Assembly (NCBI RefSeq): GCF_902498805.1
Contig: NZ_LR701579.1
Coordinates: forward strand, 1 to 64,000
Length of the DNA stretch: 64,000 nt
Source: Imperialibacter sp. EC-SDR9
GTDB lineage: Bacteria; Bacteroidota; Bacteroidia; Cytophagales; Cyclobacteriaceae
Direction: 5' to 3'
Shown: positions 39,000 to 45,872 of the stretch, piece after piece
How positions within the stretch are numbered: position 1 is the first letter of the stretch
How the letters are laid out: each line of letters begins with the position of its first letter
Program-made: the position numbers and the translations under genes
The notes under the pieces: generated by a model
Told to the model about the DNA's origin: nothing
What the model saw: only the letters and a program-made list of their open reading frames with translations
Database searches by the model: none

Positions 39000-39890
39000 C
39001 TGGGGGGTGACTACTACCCTTTTGGCCTCGCTTTTAACTCGTATCAGTCGGGGCTGAAGAATGACTATCTGTACAACGGAAAGGAGCTGCAAGAAGACCT
39101 CGATCTCAACCTTTATGACTACGGTGCTCGCTTTTATGATCCAGCACTTGGCCGGATGAGTACTACAGATCCTTTGGCAGATCAAAGAGATTGGCTGAGT
39201 CCATATAACTATGTTCAGAATAATCCCTTGCTTAGAGTTGATCCAGACGGAAGGCTCGATGTAATAGACATCGAGAAAGGGACGGGAAAGATGTCTGTCA
39301 CCGAGGCAAAGGGTGATGATGTCGTTAGATTAATAGATGTAACAGGAAAGGTTCACGACAGCTATACATATGGAACAAATGGTTCCTTTAAGTCAGAAAC
39401 CACCGTAGAAGAAGTTGACCACGGAACAAATGTGACATTTGCTCAACGTGATGCTGGAAGCCCAGATAAAGCTGAGAAGTTCTACAAATTTGCTGCTCAG
39501 TCAGGAGTTGAATACGCTAAATTAGATGTCAAGTCTCCTTCTGGGAGGATAGAATCAACAGTAACTACTTCACATGGCCAGCGAATTGTGAAAACAATCA
39601 CTCAATTGGTGGCGGACTATACAAAGAAAGGATTTGAAGGAATTAAACTATCACACTCTCATCCAAGCGGGAATAGCATACCTAGCGGGCATTATGGTGA
39701 AGAAACTGGGAATCCATATAGTTTAATGCCGGTTCCGAAAAATAGTGTACATGATAGAGGTGATTCTAAAAGTGCTCGAGAAATGAGAAGGCGACCTGGT
39801 TTTGGTAATACAAAATTTGAAGTTTACAATCCAAGGAGTGGAAAGGTTACATCATACGACGGAGTACATAGGGCGATAATCGAGAAATAG
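39000..39890 (+). CDS. 5'-truncated RHS core tip with C-terminal JAB-like toxin domain
   Basis: The frame opens after a stop at 38997-38999 and reads GDYYPFGLAFNSYQSG, YLYNGKELQEDLDLNLYDYG, ARFYDPALGRMSTTDPLADQ and NPLLRVDPDGRLD, the conserved end of an RHS core. No ATG precedes the core; the first is at 39156. The bulk of the RHS protein is missing, so this is an orphan tip. After DPDG come about 210 residues with HSHPSGNSIPSG near the end, a metallopeptidase-like HxH motif like the JAB-like toxin found on Bacteroidota RHS proteins. The aspartate ligand is not obvious. The immunity candidate starts on the stop codon. Confidence 0.72.
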   Translation: MGGDYYPFGLAFNSYQSGLKNDYLYNGKELQEDLDLNLYDYGARFYDPALGRMSTTDPLADQRDWLSPYNYVQNNPLLRVDPDGRLDVIDIEKGTGKMSVTEAKGDDVVRLIDVTGKVHDSYTYGTNGSFKSETTVEEVDHGTNVTFAQRDAGSPDKAEKFYKFAAQSGVEYAKLDVKSPSGRIESTVTTSHGQRIVKTITQLVADYTKKGFEGIKLSHSHPSGNSIPSGHYGEETGNPYSLMPVPKNSVHDRGDSKSAREMRRRPGFGNTKFEVYNPRSGKVTSYDGVHRAIIEK

Positions 39891-40399
39891 TGACTAGAAG
39901 ACTTATAGTATTGTGCCTTTTAATCGGGTGCCATTTGAAAAATGAAAAGCCGTTGAGCTATTCGCTTGAATGTGTTCTTGATGCTTACACATCGGTATCT
40001 CCTTGGACTAGTGGTCGGGAAATCTTTATTAGTGATATGAAGGGTTGGACTGACACTACATCTATAGTCAGAATCTTGAAAATCAATAGCGGTGAAATTT
40101 CAACTGGCAAGGTTTTTTTTTCTAATTATAAAGACATTGGTATCTACATGGAATATGGAGAACTGCAAGCAGATGAAGTCATTCATGAGTTTCAGGAAGT
40201 CAGCCTCTCACTACCAAACAATTTGACATGGCAACTAGTCGAACTTGATAATAATGGAGAGGAGAAATGGCAACCAGACGATGAATACGATGAGTTGCAG
40301 TTTTCATATAATCCTCAAAAGCAATGTATCGAGAAGATAATTATGGGGGAAGAAACCCTAGTGCAAAAGCTAAAATCTGATTGTCGCTTCTGCCAGTAG
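39890..40399 (+). CDS. Putative lipoprotein immunity protein for the RHS-linked toxin
   Basis: The 169-residue product starts with GTG at 39890, overlapping the toxin stop (TAGTG). Its N-terminus MTRRLIVLCLLIGCHLKN is a short lipoprotein signal with lipobox LIGC. The rest is mainly beta-strand, acidic and without a recognised family. Position immediately after an RHS toxin domain is the standard place for the cognate immunity gene. Lipidation would put it in the periplasm, which hints that the toxin acts there. Confidence 0.6.
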   Translation: MTRRLIVLCLLIGCHLKNEKPLSYSLECVLDAYTSVSPWTSGREIFISDMKGWTDTTSIVRILKINSGEISTGKVFFSNYKDIGIYMEYGELQADEVIHEFQEVSLSLPNNLTWQLVELDNNGEEKWQPDDEYDELQFSYNPQKQCIEKIIMGEETLVQKLKSDCRFCQ

Positions 40400-40813
40400 C
40401 AAACATTGATGCGATGCCGCTGGCTCGTACCATTAGCTACAAAAACAAAGGCCCACTACCCCACCGGCAAGGGCTTTTTACTTCCACGGCTTCGCCGCCC
40501 CAATCTCGAGCAGGTAGTCGGAAAGGTTTTTACCTTCGTGTATCACCTCAGCTAAATAACGAGCATACCTATCCCGTCTTTCCTTCTGTGTTTGTAAAGC
40601 TACCAGTGAGCCTTCCGGGCAGAACTTCTTGGCCTTGGCACGGGCACTTTTGGCTAGCCTAAGCTGGTAAGGCACGTCAGCTGTTAGCTCTGGGGCATTA
40701 ATGCGTGCCAGACGTACCTTCTCTTCTTTCTTCACATAGAAGCCCAGGTCTACTTCTACTAAAAGAGTGTCTCCGTCAATCCAGCGCATTACTTTGGCTT
40801 TATACTCATACAT
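40400..40813 (-). repeat. Repeat copy A, carrying the intact thermonuclease gene
   Basis: This is the head copy of the repeat family found again at 41689, 42910, 44073 and, shortened, at 45873. It shares the GGCTCGTACC..TTAGC block, a GC-rich hairpin near 40448-40478 and the whole thermonuclease gene. It lacks the outer ~120 bp (CTCCGAAATC end) of copies B, C and D. It abuts the immunity gene. Confidence 0.7.
40478..40813 (-). CDS. Thermonuclease (SNase) family protein
   Basis: The 111-residue protein has the staphylococcal-nuclease motifs: IDGDTLLVEVDLG (D15), VRLARINAPE (R34 and E42) and RDRYARYLAEV (R85). These align with catalytic Asp21, Arg35, Glu43 and Arg87 of SNase. The Asp40 equivalent is Asn39. 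There is no signal peptide, and the protein is shorter than the usual 140-150 residues. It is the only complete copy; at least four decayed copies lie downstream. Its start faces the recombinase remnant, with only about 40 bp between. Confidence 0.82.
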   Translation of the reverse strand: MYEYKAKVMRWIDGDTLLVEVDLGFYVKKEEKVRLARINAPELTADVPYQLRLAKSARAKAKKFCPEGSLVALQTQKERRDRYARYLAEVIHEGKNLSDYLLEIGAAKPWK

Positions 40814-40850
40814 GCCACTACATTTTTAAGGAGAGAAAGACAATCAACAC

Positions 40851-41050
40851 AAAGCCCCAATCATTACCAAATGGTTGAAAGCCCATAACCTTCGAGAAGT
40901 GCAGTACCTGCTCATAGGTATTTCAGTCGTTCGGAGGGCTATTTACAGAATAGCATAGCCTGTTCCATACGACGGGAGACGCTAAAAGAAGAGATTAATC
41001 AATATCATCCACTCAAAACGGATCAAATCATGCAAGTAAATCGTTATTTT
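40851..41050 (+). pseudogene. Remnant of the C-terminal end of a tyrosine recombinase
   Basis: Translation from 40851 gives KAPIITKWLKAHNLREVQYL. A shift of frame near 40912 then gives HRYFSRSEGYLQNS and LKEEINQYHPLKTDQ. These match the end of Bacteroidota Xer-like integrases, where HNLREVQYxxGHRYxSSTExY carries the catalytic His and Tyr and xLKEEIxxYHPL ends the protein. In the remnant H and Y are 9 residues apart, as in active enzymes. The rest of the gene, including the first catalytic Arg, is missing. The second frame runs without a stop into the antitoxin ORF at 41072. Confidence 0.7.
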
Positions 41051-41053
41051 GTG
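41004..41053 (+). repeat. 50-bp block shared upstream of modules 1 and 3, containing a -7 box
   Basis: The block starting ATCATCCACTC matches 43493-43542 with 3 mismatches in 50. It encodes the last recombinase residues and ends in TTATTTTG (41044-41051), one base from the TAnnTTTG promoter box. A diverged copy of its right half lies at 42313-42350 upstream of module 2. Confidence 0.8.
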
Positions 41054-41071
41054 GGAAGAAGGAACATAGAT

Positions 41072-41296
41072 ATGAATATAGAAGCCAGAAAACTGCGGAT
41101 TATCGAAGCTTTTAGCTCAATGAAAGATATTGGTAAAATCAATCAAATAGAATCTCTTGTGCTTCCCAAGCCCACTTTTGAAGAAAGGAAGGCTATGCTG
41201 GATACCCTGTCGGGTTCATGGACGAATGAAGAAGCAGAAGATGTTAAAAAGGTAATAGAAGATGGTTGTGAAAAAATCGACACAAGTGAGTGGTAG
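41072..41296 (+). CDS. VapB-type antitoxin of module 1
   Basis: The ATG at 41072 gives 74 residues; an in-frame ATG at 41030 belongs to the recombinase remnant and lies ahead of the predicted transcription start. The N-terminal half is helical (KLRIIEAFSSMKDI) and resembles the start of the antitoxins at 42363 and 43558. The C-terminal half is acidic and probably wraps the toxin. It overlaps the PIN toxin start. Family assignment is by context and pattern. Confidence 0.72.
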   Translation: MNIEARKLRIIEAFSSMKDIGKINQIESLVLPKPTFEERKAMLDTLSGSWTNEEAEDVKKVIEDGCEKIDTSEW

Positions 41297-41678
41297 GTTT
41301 TTGGTAGATACTAATGTCGTAGTTGATTTTTTCAAGGGTGATCAGACAATTAGAATGAAACTTGCAGAAGGAGAGATTTTTCTGCCTTCTATCGTGATCG
41401 GTGAGTTGTATTTTGGGGCTTATGCTTCAGGCGTAGTTGCCAATAAGAAAAAACGCTTGAAACAGATAGCCTATTTTTTAGATAATTATCCAGTGCTTGA
41501 AGTAAGTGAAACGACTGCTCATCACTATGGCGGCATTAAGTCACAGCTCAAATCTTTGAAACCCATTCCTGAAAACGATGTCTGGATTGCTGCACTGGCA
41601 ATAGAGCATGATATTGCATTGGTTACGGCTGATCAACACTTTAGTCACATCAAGGAACTGGAAACGGTAGCTTGGTAA
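41286..41678 (+). CDS. PIN-domain ribonuclease toxin (VapC type)
   Basis: From GTG 41286 the product is 130 residues. The four acidic PIN residues are visible: D8 in FLVDTNVVVDFF, E40 in SIVIGELYFG, D98 in PENDVWIAALA and D116 in VTADQHF. An in-frame ATG at 41262 is possible, but the GTG places the first strand at the usual position and gives an 11-base overlap with the antitoxin. VapC enzymes cut tRNA or rRNA to arrest translation. Confidence 0.88.
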   Translation: MSGRFLVDTNVVVDFFKGDQTIRMKLAEGEIFLPSIVIGELYFGAYASGVVANKKKRLKQIAYFLDNYPVLEVSETTAHHYGGIKSQLKSLKPIPENDVWIAALAIEHDIALVTADQHFSHIKELETVAW

Positions 41679-41688
41679 CTCCACTCCG

Positions 41689-42262
41689 AAATCCCCAACG
41701 TTTCGTTGGGCTTACTGCCTCCACGTCACAGGTAAATCGGCGTGCTGTCCAGCCGGGCAGCAGGTAAGTCGCCAGCCCCCGGCCCCCGAGTCCGAGCAGC
41801 AAAGCCAGACAATAGCAGCGAACGCTGGTGCGAGTTTGAACCCGGTTGGGGAACCCTGACGGAGTCTCGTACCAATAGGCATAAAGAAACCCCTTACTCA
41901 TCGGTGAGGGCTCTTTTACTTCCACGGCTTAGCCCGGCTGGAAGCCGCCCCAATCTCCAGCAGGGAATCAGAAAGGTTTTCACCATCATGCACCACCTCG
42001 ACTAAATACCGAGCATACCTATCCCGCCTTTCCTTCTGAGTTTGTAAAACCACCAGAGAACCTTCCGGGCAGAACTTCTTAGCCTTGGCCCGGGCACGGC
42101 CGGTTAGGACTTTTGGCTGGACGCCCCCGGCCAAGCGCAGCTGGTAGCATGCGAACCGGCCAGGGCATCAGCAGCCGGCTCCAGGGTGTTTATGAGGGCC
42201 TGGCGCACCTACTTTGCTTCCTTTACACACTACCCAGGTAGCTTCTACCAGAAGGGTGTCTT
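41689..42262. repeat. Repeat copy B between modules 1 and 2
   Basis: About 574 bp. It begins CCACTCCGAAATCCCC and contains a very conserved core (GCGAACGCTGGTGCGAGTTT to CGTACCAATAGGCATAAAG, about 41818-41886). A terminator-like hairpin follows (about 41890-41911), then a decayed reverse-strand thermonuclease copy. Similarity ends at nuclease codon 15. It is GC-rich against the AT-rich toxin-antitoxin genes. Confidence 0.85.
41916..42262 (-). pseudogene. Decayed thermonuclease copy B
   Basis: The C-terminal part still reads PEGSLVVLQTQKERRDRYAR and AKPWK. A short in-frame insertion adds residues before KPWK. Upstream there are insertions and a frameshift near 42095-42200. The first 14 codons, including the conserved IDG, are gone at the same point as in copies C and D. 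Confidence 0.78.
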
Positions 42263-42312
42263 GTTAAGCTTTGCGGAATGACTGAAGGGGGGCACTAACA
42301 AGTTTCATCTGT

Positions 42313-42350
42313 TCGGATAAATCAATAATGAAAGCAAATCGTTAACTTTA
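42313..42350 (+). promoter_or_regulatory. Diverged copy of the shared promoter block, module 2
   Basis: TCGGATAAATCA and GCAAATCGTTAACTTTA resemble the block at 41018-41051. TAACTTTA (42343-42350) is one base off the TAnnTTTG box and lies 12 bases before the antitoxin ATG. TTAGAGTATAAAAAC that follows recurs in similar form upstream of hicA (near 44652). Confidence 0.45.
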
Positions 42351-42362
42351 GAGTATAAAAAC

Positions 42363-42605
42363 ATGAATCGAATGGACATTGCAGTAAAGTACAAGATCAT
42401 ATCAGAAATCATTAGCAGCAACGATGACGAGATTTTGAACGCTGTTAAGTCCCTTTTGAAGATTGAAGACGAAGTGGATTTTTGGGATGAACTGAGTGCG
42501 GAAGATCAAGCAGCAATTAATGAAGGGTTGGAGCAGTTGGATAAAGGGCAATATGTATCCCATCAGTCAGTCCGTGAAGAAATCAAAAACCGCTTTAACT
42601 TCTAG
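42363..42605 (+). CDS. Antitoxin of RelE/ParE module 2
   Basis: The 80-residue acidic protein has a helical N-terminus (KYKIISEIISSNDDEILNAV). Its C-terminus (WDELSAEDQAAINEGLEQLD, then GQYVSHQSVREEI) is typical of RelE/ParE-partner antitoxins in Bacteroidota. ATG codons at 42363 and 42372 are both possible. The toxin gene follows after two bases. It should neutralise the toxin and repress its own promoter. Confidence 0.78.
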   Translation: MNRMDIAVKYKIISEIISSNDDEILNAVKSLLKIEDEVDFWDELSAEDQAAINEGLEQLDKGQYVSHQSVREEIKNRFNF

Positions 42606-42607
42606 AA

Positions 42608-42904
42608 TTGGCTTTGGAAGTTCGCTATTCTCTTCGTGCCAGGCATGAGGAAATAGAATTGCTGGAATACATTATTCAGAAGTTTGGACGAAAGAAAGCA
42701 AAAGAGATTTATGATCGGATAGAAAGAGTGCTTGCCCAGATCTCGAAAATGCCAGAGATGTATCGTGCATCCAATAAGCAAAAAGGGCTGAGGAAATGTG
42801 TCTTTAGTAGACAAACCAGCATTTATTACCGCATCAAGGATGATTATATAGAAGTTGTGAGCTTTAGACCTAATCGAAAAGACCCAAAGCAGTTTAAGGC
42901 ATAA
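42608..42904 (+). CDS. RelE/ParE-superfamily toxin, module 2
   Basis: The 98-residue basic protein has the RelE/ParE fold order: strand EVRYSLRARHEEIELLEYI, two helices, then RKCVFSRQTSIYYRIKDDYI and VVSFRPNRKDPKQ. No ATG is available; translation must begin at a TTG (42608 or 42614). It either cleaves mRNA at the ribosome or poisons gyrase; sequence alone does not separate these. Confidence 0.85.
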   Translation: MALEVRYSLRARHEEIELLEYIIQKFGRKKAKEIYDRIERVLAQISKMPEMYRASNKQKGLRKCVFSRQTSIYYRIKDDYIEVVSFRPNRKDPKQFKA

Positions 42905-42909
42905 TAAAT

Positions 42910-43444
42910 CCACTCCGAAATCCCCAACGTTTCGTAGGGCTTACTGCCCCCACCTCACAGGTAAATCGGCGTGCTGTCCAGCCGGGCAGCAGGTGAGTCG
43001 CCAGCCAGTCCAGGCCCCCCCGAGTCCGTGCAGCAAAGCCAGACAATAGCAGCGAACGCTGGTGCGAGTTTGAACCCGGTTGGGGAACCCGGACGGAGTC
43101 TCGTACCAATAGGCATAAAGAAAGCCCTTACTCATCGGTGAGGGCTCTTTTACTTCCACGGCTTAGCCCGGGTGGAAGCCGCCCCTATTTCCAGCAGGTA
43201 ATCAGAGAGGTTTTCACCATTTCGTAGTACCTCAGCCAGGTAGCGGGCGTAGCGGTCTCGTTTTTACTTCTGTGTTTGTAAAACCACTAGCGAACCTTCG
43301 GGGCGGAACTTTTGCCCAAGCGCAGCTGGTAGGATGCGACCCGGCCAGGGCGTTTGCGGTAAGCTCTGGGGCATTAATGCGAGCCAGGCGCACCTTCTTC
43401 TTCACATAGAAGCCCAGGTCTACTTCTACTAAAAGTGTGTCACA
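42910..43444. repeat. Repeat copy C between modules 2 and 3
   Basis: About 535 bp, same order and orientation as copy B. It begins CCACTCCGAAATCCCC just after the toxin stop. It has the same core and a perfect GCCCTTAC/GTGAGGGC hairpin (one G:T pair) at about 43124-43145 followed by CTTTT, which could end transcription from both sides. Similarity stops at nuclease codon 15. Confidence 0.85.
43150..43444 (-). pseudogene. Decayed thermonuclease copy C
   Basis: This copy keeps DTLLVEVDLGFYVKK and VRLARINAPELTA, then has lost an internal segment near 43310 (the KSARAKAKKF region) and carries frameshifts. The first 14 codons are missing. It retains less of the gene than copies B and D. Confidence 0.75.
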
Positions 43445-43462
43445 GGCAGGGATTTGCCGACT

Positions 43463-43545
43463 AGAAAGGGTTGAGCAAGGGAATTTATTAACATCATCCA
43501 CTCTAAACGGATCAAATCATACAAATAAATCGTTATTTTGTGAGA
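43463..43545 (+). pseudogene. Second remnant of the tyrosine-recombinase 3' end
   Basis: The sequence aligns with the last codons of the recombinase remnant at 40980-41053: a diverged LKEGI-like stretch, then a near-identical HPLxTDQI-x-Q-x-NRYFV segment. A stop codon interrupts it. It sits between nuclease copy C and module 3. It includes the 50-bp shared block (43493-43542), with TTATTTTG at 43533-43540 as probable -7 box. Confidence 0.6.
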
Positions 43546-43557
43546 AAGCTTCTATTT

Positions 43558-43782
43558 ATGAGCGACACGCAAATACAAAAACTGGAATTACTTGAATGGA
43601 TGGCTTCATTGGAAGATAAGTCCTTGATCGGTGAGCTGATTAAATGGAAAGAGGAACATCAGCGCATCAGTATAGAACAATACAATGCGGAAATAGAAGA
43701 AGCTGATGCACAAATCGAAGCAGGAGATTATCTAACCCATGAAGAAGCTGTAAAGGAAATCCGTTCATGGAGAGAAAAGTAG
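43558..43782 (+). CDS. Antitoxin of RelE/ParE module 3
   Basis: The ATG at 43558 gives 74 residues; a GTG at 43540 lies on the promoter box and is rejected. The N-terminus IQKLELLEWMASLEDKSLIG is helical and resembles the antitoxins of modules 1 and 2. The acidic middle (QYNAEIEEADAQIEAGDYLT) and HEEAVKEIRSW end are typical of this antitoxin group. It overlaps the toxin by 16 bases. Confidence 0.78.
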   Translation: MSDTQIQKLELLEWMASLEDKSLIGELIKWKEEHQRISIEQYNAEIEEADAQIEAGDYLTHEEAVKEIRSWREK

Positions 43783-44063
43783 TCTGGAATAAACGACCTT
43801 CCAGCTCATTGAACAAAGCCTTGAAAAGGATTAGTGAGGACTCGTATCTTCAGGCTGAACGAGTGGAAGAGGCCATATTAGCGACATTGGAATTGGCCAG
43901 GCAAAACCCTGAAAGATACCCGCCGGATAAGTTTAAGAAGGAGAATCAGGGAAGTTATCGGGTTTTTGAAACCCATAGTTATCGCATAGCTTACCGGTTT
44001 ACAGACACACAAGTCAGGGTATTAAGAATCAGGCATGTAAGGCAGGAACCAAAGCCCTACTAA
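43767..44063 (+). CDS. RelE/ParE-superfamily toxin, module 3
   Basis: The 98-residue basic protein starts at ATG 43767 within the antitoxin gene. It has the helical pair and the C-terminal strands YRVFETHSYRIAYRFTDTQV and RVLRIRHVRQEPKPY that mark the family. It is clearly different in sequence from the toxin of module 2, so the two modules are not simple duplicates. Confidence 0.85.
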   Translation: MERKVVWNKRPSSSLNKALKRISEDSYLQAERVEEAILATLELARQNPERYPPDKFKKENQGSYRVFETHSYRIAYRFTDTQVRVLRIRHVRQEPKPY

Positions 44064-44072
44064 CCACTAACC

Positions 44073-44632
44073 TGCTCCGAAATCTCCATCGCTTCGTTCG
44101 GCTTATCGCCTTCACCCCACAGGTAAATTGGCGTGCTGTCCAGCCGGGCAGCAGGTAAGTAGCCAGCCCGTCACGGCACCCCTAGTCTGAGCTGCAAAGC
44201 CAGACAATAGCAGCGAACGCTGATGCGAGTTTGAACCCGGTTGGGGAACCCGGACGGAGTCTCGTACCAATAGGCATAAAGAAACCCCTTACTCATCGGT
44301 GAGGGCTCTTTTACTTCCACGGCTTAGTACGGCTGGAAGCCGCCCCCAATCTCCAGAAGATAATCAGAAAGGTTTTCACCATCATGCACCACCTCAGCCA
44401 GGTAGCGGGCATAGCGGTCACGCTTTTCCTTCTGAGTCTGTAAAGTAATCTGAGAGCCTTTGGAGCAGAACTTCTTGGCCTTGGCACGTGCACTCTTTGC
44501 TAAGCGCAGCTGGTAGCATGCGAACCGGCCAGGGCATCAGCAGTCAGCTCCGGGGTGTTTGTGCTGGCCAGTCGCACCTTCTCTTCTTTCTTCACATAAA
44601 AGCCCAGGTCTACTTCTACTAGAAGAATGTTC
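44073..44632. repeat. Repeat copy D between modules 3 and 4
   Basis: About 560 bp, same order and orientation as copies B and C. It begins CTGCTCCGAAATCTCC and is the most diverged of the three in its first 60 bp, but the core (about 44215-44280) is almost identical. A hairpin CCCTTAC..GTGAGGG lies near 44286-44307. Confidence 0.85.
44311..44632 (-). pseudogene. Decayed thermonuclease copy D
   Basis: It is nearly full length from codon 15 on: LLVEVDLGFYVKKEEKVRLA, then KSARAKAKKFCSKGS and KEKRDRYARYLAEVVHDGEN, ending KPWK. Frame changes occur near 44345 and 44515-44545. Codons 1-14 are missing and Asp15 has become Asn, so the catalytic site is broken. Confidence 0.75.
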
Positions 44633-44690
44633 TTTCACTTTTTCCAACACGTTAGGGTATAAAAACTTGCGATATGCAACTAAATATAGT

Positions 44691-44698
44691 TACTTTTG
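44691..44698 (+). promoter_or_regulatory. TAnnTTTG -7 box of the HicAB module
   Basis: TACTTTTG matches the consensus exactly. It ends only 3 bases before the GTG at 44702, so transcription would start at or just after that codon. Either the message is leaderless or translation begins at ATG 44741. Confidence 0.4.
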
Positions 44699-44701
44699 GT
44701 T

Positions 44702-44944
44702 GTGTCCAGAAAGGAAAAGCTTATTGCAAGATTTGTAAGCATGCCATCCGATTTTCATTATGATGAGATGGTAAAACTGCTTGGATACTTCGGCTTTGTA
44801 GAAGTTAAGAAGGGGAAAACGGCTGGATCAAGAGTAAAATTCGAAAATGGAGAAGGCGTTCCGATCATGCTTCACAAACCACACCCGAGCGGTCTTATGA
44901 AGCAATACCAAATGCGACAAGTAAAAGAAATATTAGAGTTATGA
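44702..44944 (+). CDS. hicA: HicA-type mRNA interferase toxin
   Basis: From GTG 44702 the product is 80 residues (VSRKEKLIARFVSMPSDFHY). The dsRNA-binding-like HicA fold is marked by FHYDEMVKLLGYFGFVEVKK, then AGSRVKF and the catalytic-histidine segment IMLHKPHPSGLMKQYQ. The start agrees with longer HicA relatives that begin KEKL..F.S.P.DF. HicA cleaves mRNA. The stop overlaps hicB by ATGA. Confidence 0.85.
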   Translation: MSRKEKLIARFVSMPSDFHYDEMVKLLGYFGFVEVKKGKTAGSRVKFENGEGVPIMLHKPHPSGLMKQYQMRQVKEILEL

Positions 44945-45276
44945 AATACCTGGAATACAAAGGCTATACAGGCAGTATAGAGTACAGTCCTGAGGATAAT
45001 TTGCTCTATGGTAAAGTGCTGGGAATTAATGGCCTAATCTCTTTTGAGGGGCAAACAGGTGCTGATCTTGAAAACGATTTTCACCAAGCGGTCGATGCTT
45101 ATTTAGAGGATTGTAAATCAAATGGTGTCGAACCTGAGAGGCCATTTAAAGGTAGCTTCAATGTAAGAATTTCACCATCGCTTCATCAAAAGGCAGCTTT
45201 ATTAGCAAAGGAAGCGAAGGTGTCTTTGAACAATTTCATAGCAGAGGCTATTCGGTTAAGAGTACAGAAGTCATGA
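44941..45276 (+). CDS. hicB: HicB-type antitoxin
   Basis: The 111-residue protein has the partial RNase-H-like HicB domain (YTGSIEYSPEDNLLYGKVLG; GADLENDFHQAVDAYLEDC). A C-terminal ribbon-helix-helix segment (FNVRISPSLHQKAALLAKEA, then VSLNNFIAEAIRLRV) should bind the operator. The toxin-first order is normal for hicAB. It overlaps the following gene by ATGA at 45273-45276. Confidence 0.9.
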   Translation: MKYLEYKGYTGSIEYSPEDNLLYGKVLGINGLISFEGQTGADLENDFHQAVDAYLEDCKSNGVEPERPFKGSFNVRISPSLHQKAALLAKEAKVSLNNFIAEAIRLRVQKS

Positions 45277-45743
45277 AGAAATTTCGACTTCCCAGAAAAG
45301 AAAAAAAGTCCTTTAAGGGAAAGCTATTGCTGTATCCTGCAGATGAAAAAGGAAATTCCCTGATGGCCCAACCAAGAAGGTCGCAAAAAGACTATGATGC
45401 GTGGAGGCAAGGAATTCTTCGTGATTTATTTGATTCCAAAAGGGCGAAAGAGAGAAGCAGGGAGATGTTTGAGAAGCTTGATCCAGAGATATGTATTCCC
45501 GATGAACAATTGAGGGAATATGTCAACGACATTTTTAGCGAAGACCTGCGATCAAGTGCATATAGCGCCTTTATCAGAGCAAAAAATAGCAAGACTGCGA
45601 TTAATGCGTATTACAATTTTGTCAATGCTTATCATATTTATAAAAAAGGGGAAGATTCGTACGGGAATATTTGTTGTTTAGCGCTCGATAGTGCTGAGGA
45701 GTTGCTCAGAAAAGAGAATTCCATGGGCAGGAACCGCAAGTAG
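45273..45743 (+). CDS. Unknown third gene of the HicAB module
   Basis: I do not recognise this 156-residue protein. It has a very basic N-terminus (MKKFRLPRKEKKSFKGK). The remainder is mostly alpha-helical with charged residues (RAKERSREMFEKLDPE; AYYNFVNAYHIYKKGEDSYG), without signal peptide or membrane helix. Its ATG overlaps the hicB stop, so it is probably translated from the same message. It could be an accessory factor or an unrelated passenger. Confidence 0.65.
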   Translation: MKKFRLPRKEKKSFKGKLLLYPADEKGNSLMAQPRRSQKDYDAWRQGILRDLFDSKRAKERSREMFEKLDPEICIPDEQLREYVNDIFSEDLRSSAYSAFIRAKNSKTAINAYYNFVNAYHIYKKGEDSYGNICCLALDSAEELLRKENSMGRNRK

Positions 45744-45818
45744 CCAGGCACGGCAAAGGGGCTGAGTGCTGATTCGATACCTATGTCCTTCCAAGCCGAG
45801 TTGTATTATAAACCCAAT

Positions 45819-45867
45819 AAAAGCCCTTGCCACGCAGCAAGGGCTTTTTGATTAGCAGCTTAGCTGC
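45819..45867 (+). repeat. 49-bp direct repeat with terminator hairpin, left copy
   Basis: AAAAGCCCTTGC and GCAAGGGCTTTT form a 12-bp stem with a CACGCA loop and a T run, a strong terminator for the HicAB operon. A second small hairpin, GCAGC-TTA-GCTGC, follows. The same 49 bp recur at 46757-46805 with one mismatch, bracketing module 5. Confidence 0.88.
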
Positions 45868-45872
45868 CCCCC

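Noticed and set aside
41694-41711. attC-like core, GTTGGGC with inverse CCCAAC, in repeat B
   Set aside because: Only copy B fits GTTRRRY; copies C (GTAGGGC) and D (GTTCGGC) do not. The repeat is far longer than an attC site and no integrase gene is intact here.
43030-43090. tRNA-like T-loop (TTCAAAC) in the repeat core
   Set aside because: The flanking bases do not pair as a T-stem and no acceptor or anticodon arms could be found.
41650-43159. Open frames on the minus strand in the repeats reading TPSGFPNRVQTRTSVRC
   Set aside because: They recur only because the repeat DNA recurs, overlap terminator hairpins and repeat cores, and show no family features.
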